From NCBI GenBank assembly GCA_963855995.1, contig OY979725.1, positions 1,550,001 to 1,614,000 of the forward strand: a stretch of DNA of 64,000 nt, read 5' to 3'. Within the stretch, counting starts at the first letter, position 1. The number at the start of each line of letters is the position of its first letter. Under the pieces are notes generated by a model. It did not search any database and was not told the origin of the DNA. It saw only the letters and a program-made list of their open reading frames with translations. The position numbers and the translations under genes were made by a program. Of this stretch, positions 1 to 11,217 are shown piece after piece. The DNA comes from Muricea muricata. Taxonomy: Eukaryota > Cnidaria > Anthozoa > Malacalcyonacea > Plexauridae.

Positions 1-1608
1 ACCCAAAACACATACGCGAAATGTTTTAGCGCAAAAATATTCGACAATGTTACCAGTATGAAACATGAAATCCCTGCTTTATGTACTAGCACTTTTGTAA
101 ATTGTCTTCCAAAAGAACAATCCAATACACCCCCAACCCTCCCCCACAATTTTTTAGTAGAATATATGGGCAAAGCGCAAAAATTATAACGGATCATTTT
201 TACTGTAAATACAGCCAACTCCCAATCATCTTCATGTTGACAAGAGAGAGTTACGTAGAAACATAACTCTCTAATGTTAGCTCAAGCAAACATCGGGAGA
301 GTTAACAGATTGGGCGTGGTCGTTTGGGAAGGTGGGCGTGGTTCGGGCATAACTCACCAAAATCATAACTCTCCGAGATAACTCTCCACTTCATAACTCT
401 CCGTTTAGCCGGTCCCGTTGCTACCGGTGAAACGACTTGTTTCTAAGGGGTGGGGGTTACGTTGCCGCATTTTACCTGTGCTTCGCTGACATTGTTATCA
501 TTTGCGTTTCAGTCTCAAGCGTCAAGCGATTGTCGATATGTTGTTATGAGTCCTCTGATACAGGTTTTCGACTAATATGCGTAAATCTTCCAAGCTTATT
601 TGTTTTAAAATTTATCCATTTGCTGGTTTTCAGTTTACATTAACAACAACATGGGCCAATATGACTAAAACGTATAAATGTGTAAGTCACGCCCAGCAAA
701 GTGCATGTCAAACGCAGTAGGTTTGAGATGTCTAACGCAACATTTTAACTGTACAAACCATTGTGTAAAACCTGAAATAAACCGCGACCCTTCTGCTTAA
801 AGGCAAATGGTAATAATAATGTCGACGAAGCACGTGTAAAAAGCAGCAAAACGGCTTCTCTCTAGCATGTCAACGTAAACCTCGCCCCATAGATACAAGT
901 CCTTCCACCATCAGCAACTGTCAATTTTGAACAGCCCAACGTGCGCTGGAAACGCGTGTTGTTTCACGGTCAAATGAAATCGGCTGTAATGGTGATTGAA
1001 AAACATAAGAAACATTAGATCTAAAAGCATACCGTGTACTGTATCAGTACTGTATACAGGCCATGTTAGAGCGTATTTTAATGTTGTTTGTATCCTCATG
1101 AAAAGCAGGTATTATATTTCTTTACTTTTCGTAAGTTGTAACTATTTATCTATAGTATTTAGTTCTCCTGCGTGTTAAATCCTGATGAGAATTCCGTGCG
1201 TAAATAAAATTTTAATAACAATAATTTTTTTAATCAGTTCTGTTTTGAAATCAAGTTTCCTGACGTACAAATCATGCAAATAACCCTCCCCCGCCACCTC
1301 CCCTCACCTCTATGAATCTCTCAACTCCCGCACTTCACCACGAAAAAGCGGCGGGAAGAGGCAACCCCCACTCTTATCTTCCACCCCACCTCCTAAAATA
1401 GGCAATGCGCCAATGCTCGTAATCCGAGAATCGGAAATACGTCAACTCATTTGGGCATAGCCCACCCACTAGCTGCTCGCGTCGAACAAAAAATGCGGTG
1501 TGCGATATAGCGTTTATTTTCTCAGATTACGAAGGGAATAATAAAGCCGAGTTTCTCTCCAAATTTTCGTCGACTAGTGTTGAAAAACCCCGGTAAATTC
1601 TTCTTGTT
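1..1608. other. 5' flank of the TGF-beta type I receptor gene, no coding exon seen
   Basis: I see no supportable coding exon here; the reading frames are short and do not resemble known proteins. Positions about 245-410 carry several copies of the words 'gagagtta' and 'ataactctc' in both orientations, listed separately. The last few hundred bases should contain the promoter and 5' UTR of the receptor gene that starts at 1609, but no clear TATA box or initiator could be assigned. Confidence 0.5.
245..412. repeat. Cluster of short gagagtta / taactctc repeats
   Basis: The words 'gagagttacg', 'cataactctc', 'gagagttaac' and then three closely spaced 'ataactctcc' copies occur within 170 bases in both orientations. 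The middle also holds two 'gggcgtggt' words. The arrangement looks like the remains of an inverted-repeat element, but clean ends and a target-site duplication were not found. Confidence 0.4.
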
Positions 1609-4600
1609 ATGGAAGGGACCTTGGCCAGTCGTGTAGCTCTTGGCGTCTTGCTTCTTGTTGCAAGTGTTTTGAAGAGCGAAGCCGAAGGTAGGTATTTGTT
1701 TTAGAAAAATGCATCGTTACAATAGCGTGAATTTGTCACGATATTTTTATAAAGTTTCGCTTTTGTACAATGAAGTATTTAATGGCTTTTACGAGATTGC
1801 TTTAGCGCTTTACTCTGTGATATTTTCGCGTCGAACAAGCTTTTTATTTTCTACGTACTTTGTGTTCAAGCAATACCATGCAGAATTTTATCGGCATTAA
1901 ATCGACAATGGCGGACAAAGGGTATCGAATAGCCGAATCAAAGCTGCCATAAATAGCACATCTGCGAGATTTCGAGACACTTTACAACTATGCAATGCTC
2001 AAGAGCAACGTTTTGTTTAGTAGTCTTTGAATGCAGCAAATTATTTGATATGGCAGTTTCACGAATCCCTACTGGCCATTAGAACCGGCTTGTTTGTTTT
2101 GCCATCAGTTTGGCAATAAATTGATGGCAAAAAAATCCGTGATATTGTGTGCCAGGGACAGTTATGTTTTCTACGTGCAAACTACGTAATATTGTTACAA
2201 AACATTGTCTTGTTTTGAACGAAGTCACTGTTTATTCGTTTAGCATTCGACAATCAGTTGAGAGCACTGCACAAAATGCTGTTTATTTTTACTGTTGTGT
2301 CAAAATATCGCTGTACAAGCAAACTGGTTACAATACATGCTTGTGGGAGAGTATTTGCACATTCCGGGTGTATTTCGATCGGAATTTGTCGTTTTTTACG
2401 CATTTTTGAGAAAGGGAATTTTTGTCCATATAAAGTACCAAAAGTAGCAATATGAAAAAATGTTACAATTACTGTTACTTAGCGCGACGTACAATAGATC
2501 TAAAATTTGTTCTATTCTCCTTCGAATTTTAAAATAAAATGTATGTTTTTGTGTAATGAAACGTCTGCATAAAAGATGATGTAAGTCATTTAGTTTAATT
2601 TCTCTATATTGCGCCTTGTACAAGGCAGTGCACTTAAGTAATCGTTGAATCAACACTTGAAAGCTGTTGAAAAACAAGTTCCCCGTTGCAATTTTCAACA
2701 CAATTCTGGCCATCAAAGGGTTTTCATCACATTTCCTAAACCTTTCTCAAGAGTATATTAAACCTGTGTGTGGTGCTCTAGCTAGGGACAGAGCTTAAGC
2801 TCTCTTCGCGTGACAACGCTTTGCCTCAGCGGAACTTCTGAATGGGTATTAGGATTTAAAACAACATGTCTGCACTAGGATAGTTACTGAGTCTCATCCC
2901 TTGCATCAATATATCACTGGGGGTCGGCGATTAAAATACCAACTGTCACATTCTGCAGGAAGATACTCTGATGCTCAACATTAGTCAAGTCAAAAGTGTT
3001 CCAAATCAATTTTAAATGAGATTATCTACAGTAATTACAAGTGTCTTAAAATGAATATTGGAAGTAATTATATCTCATCATCAGCATTTTTTCTCCTAAT
3101 TTTGGTACCTTAGCAGGATTTGGTAGTCATATATCCCAGGAAAACACTCTTATCTGCAGTGAAAAGTTGGTGGGTCATGCCTCCCCAGTTCCACAGTCCT
3201 GTATTGATTCCAACATCTAAGACATTCAACTCTTCACGAATTAGAATGTATAATGTAATTCAACTGCAGACTTCCCATCCCATCTGGGTCACAGCATAGC
3301 AGTTGGACAGTAGGACCACTCAGCAATACGCAGTTAAGGCCAGGAAACATAATTAACTGGCAGGGATAATGGCAATGGCATGCATCATAGTGCAACAGAC
3401 ACAAACCTTACCTGAGTGGCCTACTTGTCTGTTCCCTATACTGTGCCCATCTCCCCATGTAACATTGCAAGAATTTTATCATCATCATTTGTGCATCATT
3501 GGTTTATCACTTATCTCAGTTTCAGAAATAATGCAACCGTCGGGAAAGAAACTTACATGCCACAACACTTTGTCAACCAACAAAGAAACATGTGAAACAA
3601 AGCTGTCGTGCTTTGCATACAAAAAATCCCCAGATATATTTCAGTATGGATGTGTGCAATCTACAAGACATCACCTTTTCACATGTAATGCTTCCCCAAC
3701 AGAGTCATTTGTTGTCAAATGTTGTAATGAAGATATGTGTAACAAAAACTTGACATTAACCTTGCGCAAAACCAAGCTTAAGGCAATAACAAGTAAGTGT
3801 GTTTTTGAAGAGATACATCACTGTTATGTCCTTGGTTGCAGGCTCAATTCTTGGTTGGGTTTTTTCAATCATAATTACACCCAGTTAACATGTGAAAATG
3901 TGAAAATATTAATAAGTCATTGTTTTGCCAAAAGTTGTGGGTTTTTCTGGATTCTCTTATTTTCTCTCACAGGGAATGTTGATAGAATGAGGGCCAATAG
4001 TTTACTAGCTTTGCTATTTTGTGTTACCCTCTGAAAATAATGTTTCTATCTATCTAATGGGTCAAATAGTGCAATCAAACGTGAACCATAACAATCAAAC
4101 ACTTTGTTTTGCATTTGTTTCCATTGAAGTTAGTAAATATCATGTTTTGTATTAACAATTGTTGATGTTTGCTCGTTTAAATAGTTGAAGTTTACACTTG
4201 AGATATTGCAATTTATAAGAAAAATTTAAGCTAGTGAGATATTTGAAAGATAAAGCTTATCACAACAATGAAGAATTATTTAAAGAGTTGAAACTAGCAA
4301 GTGTAATTACAAAACATGATGTTTCTATGCCTAAACATTTACAGTAGATTGCAAATGGTAGTATGAGCCCACAGTAATGGACATATGGTTAATAATCACT
4401 GTAAATGTTATACTGTTCAGCTAAATAGAAGCACTAAAATGTATGAAATATTCTGGGAACGTCAAAACTCATTCGAATTCATTTCTCTCCTTTTTTTTTG
4501 GGAAGGGGTTGTGACTAATTAATTTATGCATGCATACAGTATTGATATGTATAAATCATCTTATGATGTTTTACTGTGTTACTAAAGTGCAAGTTGTTTT

Positions 4601-7303
4601 ATTTTAGCTCAACCCGTAATAAAAGTTGTCTACAGGTATGTTGGTTATGGTAGGACTGTTATAATGGCTATATGTATTTCTGCACCTGTATGTCTTATCA
4701 CCCTGGCTGTCATCTTTTACATCTATCGACGTGATCGGCGTTTATCAACTCTCCACAAAAACCTTACTGAGAGTGATCTGGACTTTGGGAAAGAGTGCAA
4801 AGTACCGGAAACTATACAAGAATTCATTGATCAAACTTATTCAGGTAGGTTAGATGGAGAGTTTGCGGATCTTTGTTTTCATAGTCTTGTTGCAACTTGA
4901 CATTGCTGCAAGTTGTTACATAGCTAGTGGATAAAAGTCCAGACAATCAACTTGCATCAAGCCTGTTGACAACTTGTCGCACAGACTTGTTATCATTAAG
5001 TAGAAGCAAGCAATGCAAATACTTCCTAAAATCAGCTTGATAACTGCTGGGGTAACACACCTACAACAGACCTGCTACAACCTGATCATATCTGACTGTA
5101 TACCTAGAAAAATAAAGGTTTAGGATGTGTGTACTGGTACTAATATTTTAGGAGGACAAGTCTATGCCTTGTTGGTGCCCTCTTGGCTTGTTTACTTTAG
5201 CAATGCCCATCAAAGTTTTGTGATATTTTGTGATGTGTAGGCAGTGGGTCTGGACTTCCTCTGCTGGTGCAAAGAACCATTGCAAGACAGGTAATCTTAC
5301 ATGACTGCATTGGGAAAGGTCGTTATGGTGAAGTGTATCGTGGAAAGTGGCGAGGTGAAGACGTAGCTGTGAAAATATTTTCAACCCGTGATGAATGTTC
5401 ATGGCGCAGGGAAACGGAGATGTACCAGACAGTTATGCTGAGACACGAACATATTTTAGGTCAGCTCATTTAACTTTCAGTTCATGAACACACCTCTAAA
5501 TCTGCTACATATAGCACATTTTTTATACCATATACACATTTTTAATACCATATACACATTTTCCATTATTAGGATTCATTGCCGCAGACAACAAAGACAA
5601 TGGCACATGGACACAGCTGTGGCTAGTCACCGACTACCACAAAAATGGTTCATTATGCGACTACCTGACAAACATCACTGAACTTAACATCAACTCCATG
5701 TTAGACATGGCAATATCGGTTGCCTCAGGACTCGCTCATCTTCATATTGAAGTTCATGGGACGAGAGGAAAACCTGCAATTGCACACAGAGATCTCAAAA
5801 GTCGGAACATCTTGGTTAAAAATGACGGTAAATGCTTGTTTATGAGATGATTAAACTTTATGATCGACTTAAAGATCACAATGTAGTTCCTCATATTTGC
5901 TGACCATATTGGACCTGTAATTAACAAATAGATTTCATTTTTGCGTGCGTCTGTACTATAATAGATCACAGATGACGTCATAGCGTGTGAAGAACAAAAA
6001 AGTACGCACGAGATGCAGTCGAGTGCGTGACTTTTTGTTCTTCACACGCTATGGCATCATCTGTGATCTATTACAGTACAGAAGCACAAAAAATGAAATC
6101 TGTTTTATATTATAATAAAGTTGACAAAATTCATGCGAAGACACGCAAAATAAATTCACTAAATTAGATCACGCCATCAGTTGACATCATCCGTGCGTGT
6201 GTACTTTAATAACACACAGCTCGCGACCAATGAAAATGCAGAATGAACACGTATTATTATATAATCCATATTTACAGTTGTATTATACATTTCGTAGGTA
6301 CATGCTGTATTGCTGACCTTGGCCTTGCAGTGTATTACGATGCGAACAGCGATTCATTTGATCTGCCAGCTGGCAGTCGTGTTGGCACAAAACGTTATAT
6401 GGCTCCCGAAGTGTTGGACAATGCTGAACCAAAAACGTTCCATGAGTACAAAAAGATTGATATTTATGCCATGGGCTTGGTACTCTGGGAAATCGCAAGG
6501 CGATGTGCTTTCCCTGGTAAGGAAAGTGTGTAGGTCCCATGATAAATGCACACAATTATTCTGAAGTTTGTCACTTCACCCATGACTCCATCTCTTAGAC
6601 AATCAAACACTAGATTCCATCATTTGACATTCCCGATCCTTTAGCATCATTTCCAGGTCGAATTTTTTCAATGTCCAATCATCTCAATATATGTAACTCC
6701 AATATACCTGTGCATTCCTATAGGAAATCCTAGCAAGGAGTATCAGCTGCCATATTATGAAAAAGTACAATCCGACCCGAGCATCGAGGAAATGAAGGAA
6801 ACAGTTTGTATCGAGAAGTTCCGACCTTCCATTCCAAAGACCTGGACCGAAAATGAGGTGAGATGATCTTTGGTTATTGCAGGGTTGTTGTGCTGTTACC
6901 ATTGTGTAGCTAGTATTGGTCCCAATGTTGTTGGAAGGGTAAGGTGCGGGAATGTATGTAACTCTACTTTGAGAGAGAAAACATGGACTGAACAAGGATG
7001 AGAAGGCACAAGCCAGACATAGTCTTGCCCTTGATAAAATACCCTTTAATGTGAAATACACATAACTTTTGATGTGCATCTTGCAATCTGAGTTGTGTCA
7101 TACAGGAAGCACTGCCAATAGCCATTGCAGGTGGTCACCATTCTATGTAAGGGCACTAACATATCTTCCCATTACAGACCATGAAAGGTGTGGCAAAAAT
7201 TATGAAAGAATGTTGGTATGAAAGTAGTGCTGCACGCCTTCCTGCATTGCGAGTTAAGAAAACTCTTATCAGCTTGAAGTGCAATGATCCAGTCGATGTG
7301 TAA
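1609..7303 (+). CDS. TGF-beta/activin receptor type I (ALK4/5/7-like) receptor serine/threonine kinase
   Basis: Eight exons: 1609-1687, 3526-3792, 4608-4844, 5241-5459, 5573-5827, 6298-6516, 6724-6857, 7178-7303 (511 aa). ATG 1609 follows an in-frame TAA and opens a signal peptide (about residues 1-23). Exon 2 is a cysteine-rich activin-receptor ectodomain ending in a CCNEDMCN box. A membrane helix lies at about 132-155. The GS motif SGSGSG is at 194-199, followed by [13 protein letters not shown], which marks a type I receptor. The kinase has Lys239 (VAVK), HRD 339-341, DLG 359-361 and APE 388-390. The L45 loop ADNKDNGT (272-279) matches the activin/TGF-beta class rather than BMP receptors, so Smad2/3 signalling is inferred. 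Introns 1-6 are phase 1. The gene converges on DPH6. Length is normal for the family (about 500 aa); orthology to one of ALK4, 5 or 7 cannot be decided. Confidence 0.95.
4888..5090. repeat. Dispersed ttgcaac/caagtctgtt repeat copy in receptor intron 3
   Basis: The stretch is built of short words such as 'cttgttgcaac', 'gacaacttgtc' and 'acagacttgtt'. The same vocabulary recurs at 19968-20300 and 30518-30735, so it is a dispersed family. No terminal inverted repeat or duplication was identified for this copy. Confidence 0.55.
5931..6100. mobile_element. 170-bp inverted-repeat (MITE-like) element in receptor intron 5
   Basis: Arm 5931-6002 and arm 6029-6100 are near-perfect reverse complements (about 72 bp each) around a loop of about 26 bp. 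The outer end reads 'gatttcattttt' and the inner part includes 'agcgtgtgaagaacaaaaa'. There is no coding capacity, so it would be non-autonomous. The superfamily is unassigned because a clear target-site duplication was not seen. Confidence 0.75.
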
Positions 7304-8306
7304 GATAAGACATGAACAATAACCTGGCTTGTGGATGAAGGCAGAGAAGAAAACAGGCAGGCATGTAACTTGTGTCTATCCTTGGAGCAAGACCATTTGT
7401 AGCATATGAGGAGGCTAGGTGGAATGGTGGAAAAATTTATCAAAGATAACATTGAGGGATGCCTTCGTTTTATACAGACACTGGAACAATGAGAACAGGC
7501 AATTGATCTCTAAATAGGAGTGGATAGTGCCATCTGTTGTTCACTTTCCAAAAAGCAAACTAGTAATAAATATCCAGTTCAATTTTGGGAAAGCCAGTCA
7601 GTTTAGAGAAAGGCAAAGCCAGTATTGACCTTGTGGAACATTCCTGAACTGCGTCGGACAGTGATTTTAGGCACATACAGAAATTGCTGTACAATTATAC
7701 TAGATATTGTCGTAATTATTCCATGTGTAGACACCAGTACTTGTGTAAAAATGTATTGTTTATCATTTTTTTATCAATATACACTATTAGGATAGTATAA
7801 GAAAGTCTATTGTATTTTGATTTAATCATATTTGATGGAAAGTATCGTTCATTCCAGCCTATTCATCTTCTTAAATTACCAGTGCACATTTTTGCCACAA
7901 GACAACAAGATTCCAAACAAAATGTGGAGTATGTAGCATAGATACATCCGCAAGTATACAGTAATAATTCATATGTTGTCCCACCATAACCGAACCACCT
8001 GAAGCTGTATGTTTTATAGTGAATCTGTCTTTGCTGAAGCTAATGCAGACATCTTTGCAAGGTTTGGCAGCAATTCATGAAAGTAATTCCATCATTTTAC
8101 TCGAGACATTGTTAATTATAAAACGGAGAAACTTGTTACCTGTGCATGCTTGTGATCATGTGCATTTCTTTCGAGATGTTGACGCCTCTATGACATTCGG
8201 ATGCGTCATCAGTTTTGCTCCATCATCTATTTGTGTACAGAGACCTACAATAAACATAATACATCGTGGTATTAGTGAACCATGCAAATAGCAGACATCT
8301 TATCAA
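7304..8306. other. Intergenic space between convergent genes (3' UTRs)
   Basis: This holds the 3' UTR of the receptor gene and the 3' end of the minus-strand DPH6 gene. No further coding exon is visible. A possible acceptor followed by a short alternative DPH6 tail lies near 8245-8250, but it meets a stop after five codons. Confidence 0.6.
7565..7570 (+). terminator. Candidate polyadenylation signal of the receptor gene
   Basis: AATAAA lies 262 bases after the stop codon at 7303, in AT-rich sequence. It is the first canonical hexamer downstream on this strand. Confidence 0.5.
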
Positions 8307-10461
8307 TTAGGCAATGGCCTTTGAGGAAAATCTTTTCACCTGGGGGAGAGGAAACTCAACAACCTCGAATTCAGGTAACAATTATAGTAGCTAGCTCACA
8401 GATTGAACAAACCTGATCAGGTTTTTGCTCCAAATGCATCTGCTTGAACTTCAAGTAACCGACAGGAGCAAAGGCATCATCAGAATGGATCACCATTTCC
8501 TGTGAATCTCTAAAAAAATCAATTCAATGCAGAAAAATTTGAAATAACACCTCATCACCCCCTGAAACATCAATGTTCGAAGGGGGTGCGGCCGCACGAA
8601 TGTCTCTATGGCAAATGCTAACAAGCTTACACAACAATTCGTTTCTTGAACAGTGGACAATCCAGAGTCATTGTTTCATATTCTCCTCCCTCACCACAAA
8701 CATTGCACTCAAACTTTTCATTCTGGATAGAAAAGAAGAAACATACCATATACATAGTTGAATCTGGAGAGGGGGCTAAAATATGTTATACTCTATGACG
8801 CATTTTAGGTTAAGTGTATATTACCCTCTCTCCCCACCCACCCACATAGTACACACCTGTACCACATCCCAACTCAAGATATTCAATCTACGTGTACTTA
8901 CTCACATACCCCAGATGCAAATACTTACAATTTTAAGTAGGTATGGATACATTTCTGATATAGTCTTCCCCAGGTGTTTCTTTGGTTCCAAACCCATCGT
9001 GGCAACTTTGATGAGAATTGCATGAATGTGTGAATCAATCATCTCTTTAAGCAGTTCTTGCTGGTTTCTCTTCCACAGATATGCAAGAGAAGTGAGACCC
9101 AACCTTGAACACCTGCACAGAAAGCATCATAAGGCTGCAAAACTTTCCCTTTCACATGTAAATCAACAGGTATAAAACAAACAAGTAAAAAATGTCTGGT
9201 GGTGAAAAATTCTAAAACTGCATGTTGGGATGCCTGCCTCCCCCAACTGAATTTGAAAATGCAAGTGCCTGGGCATTGGTGCCAATGTTGTTGGAAGGGT
9301 GAAGTGCCTCAACATGAACAAGTTAGCATACAACTGCCCACATGTAATGCCCAAGGTGGGCTTGTAGTTCTGTTGGTAGCAGCTGGAATTGCCTGATGCA
9401 CATTAGGTTACTTACACATTCTCTACTCGAACTCTCTGATAATCAGAAAATATCGCACCAGAAGAAACTCCCTCAACATGAACTTGTGACTAAATGAAAA
9501 GAAAAAACCCAGCTCATTGTAGAACTTTAATTTGAACAAATGGTACCAATTGCATTAAACAAGTGGGAGATCCAATTAGTAGTATCCTACCATAACATCC
9601 TTTAAAAGTTCATACAAGTCTTCCACCTCGTCATTCTCGTTGATGTTGTACTCTTTGCCCTGCTCAACAGGATTTCCTACAATTGTTCGTTGAAACAACG
9701 GCAAGCCCATTGCTTCAGAATAGAACTCAATGGCATCATGGCCAACTGTCTGGTACATGTAGCTATCCATTTCATCTGCATAGAGATTTACAAGGATTTA
9801 CAGTAAATTTCAAACAAAGGCTGTGATTGGCTGCTATAAACTCAGCAATGCCAATCAAATTCTTAGTGTACAATCTGGCTGGCAAATTCAGTCATGTGCT
9901 TACAAAATGTTTCCTAGTTTGCCCAAACTAGTAAACAACACAAAGCATTACAGTTAACAATGTTCCCTAGTTTGCCCAAGTCTTTACACCAAAATTGACA
10001 CAAAAGGGGTCAGGGGGGGGGGTGCTGCACGGCAGAAAAACTGCTGGCTTAGTTGGGTTTGGAAGGGTTATGTTATAAGACCTGGTAAATTTGAGGAATA
10101 TCTTCATGTTTAGAGCAAAGGGAATTGTAATTACCCAGTAGCACCATTTTCATTGGTTTAGAACTTTAAATTTGTTAACACTAGTACTTACTTTACACGG
10201 GCAAAATTGCCTTAAATCGACAAATATAATTAACATCGTATCAGAATAAACCATTTCTGACGTCTGCATGCACACACCTGTATTTTGCGGCGGTTTTAGA
10301 TTGGCCAAAGCCACGATTTCATGGCCATTTTTCACACACTGCAGCATATTAAAGCAACTATCCTTGCCGCCGCTAAAAAAAAGATAAAACACAATTTAGC
10401 GCCAGAATTACAAAGCAAAAAATATAGAAGAGTTTTACCTGATCAAAGCAACAACCTTCAT
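8307..10461 (-). CDS. DPH6: Diphthine-ammonia ligase (diphthamide biosynthesis protein 6)
   Basis: Eight exons on the minus strand: 10439-10461, 10278-10372, 9591-9775, 9416-9489, 8929-9112, 8631-8722, 8413-8509, 8307-8339 (260 aa; human DPH6 is 267). The enzyme uses ATP and ammonia for the last step of diphthamide formation on elongation factor 2, in the cytosol. The PP-loop SGGKDS spans the first intron (residues 8-13), then come DEMDSYMYQTVGH, a DEVEDLYELLK block, SGAIFSDYQRVRVENV (111-126), KHLGKT, and the conserved CGEGGEYET (196-204). Exon 1 has only 23 coding bases, which is why no open frame shows the true start. The last 11 codons rest on one acceptor and little homology and are the least certain part. 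It is the downstream neighbour of Arp3 on the same strand, with separate promoters inferred. Confidence 0.93.
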
Positions 10462-10528
10462 GCTTTAAAACAAACAAACACGCCGAAAATAAAAAAATTT
10501 GAAAAAAACTTAAAATACCTCCAACACA

Positions 10529-10536
10529 TCACGTGA
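10529..10536. promoter_or_regulatory. Palindromic E-box TCACGTGA upstream of DPH6
   Basis: TCACGTGA, followed by C on the plus strand, lies about 70 bases upstream of the DPH6 start codon. This is the palindrome bound by USF and MiT/TFE bHLH-leucine-zipper factors. The position suits a core-proximal element; function is inferred from motif and location only. Confidence 0.4.
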
Positions 10537-11128
10537 CCAAGTCATTCCCAGTGCCTTTGCGAAAACGAACGAACGAATGCCGAGCTCACGAAACGTACGA
10601 ATTTACAAAACGATGAGAAATATTCACGAAAAACGGGAGAACAACGCTGGGTGCTTGGATTGAAAAAAAAAACGAAACAAATTTAGACCACAAACAACAG
10701 CCTATTGTTGTTATATAAATGGCTTTATTTCTTGAAAAAATATTTTCAAAACAATTACAAAAACATGCTAGTTGTACAGTACGATATCTATCGTTACCAG
10801 AAGAAGAAACCATCTTTTTGTGACAAGATTTTGGTCATAATACGACTAACCAGTTATAAACTAACAAACTGAATCTAATAAACTGACTAAATCAAAGTGA
10901 TGAAATAGATGACAAAACTCAAAAACATTTCAAAAACTTAAAATTGCCCTTAATCTATGTATATTTTAGTACCGCCCAGAAAAAATCCAAAAATCTTTTC
11001 AAAATTGCGATGAATCCGATCATCAAGCCGCAAGCTGAGAATGGAATTTTTCTAAGCGCTACTGTGGCAGCTAGAGAGGTCTTGGTTACCACATTTCATC
11101 CGCATGATACGAACAACTGACAGGTGAG

Positions 11129-11134
11129 TTTATT
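11129..11134 (-). terminator. Candidate polyadenylation signal of Arp3
   Basis: The minus strand reads AATAAA 84 bases past the Arp3 stop codon. Confidence 0.5.
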
Positions 11135-11217
11135 CATTGGTAATAGCATTCTGTCATATAGTTATGTTCATCTATCTTGGTCATTCAAAATTCATCAATT
11201 TACAAGTGTCTTGTGTT

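Larger units (their letters stand above)
10462..11217. other. DPH6 promoter region and Arp3 3' end
   Basis: This 756-bp gap between two minus-strand genes must hold the DPH6 promoter and the Arp3 3' UTR. An E-box and an AATAAA hexamer are listed separately. No coding exon is seen. Confidence 0.6.

Noticed and set aside
3369..4034. A 221-codon open frame read straight through as one exon
   Set aside because: Only 3526-3792 carries the receptor ectodomain, bounded by good splice sites. The flanks are intron sequence that happens to be open.
8245..8262. Alternative last exon of DPH6 after 'tttattgtag'
   Set aside because: It would add only five codons before a stop. The acceptor at 8340 is nearer, has a better pyrimidine tract and gives a length closer to the family.
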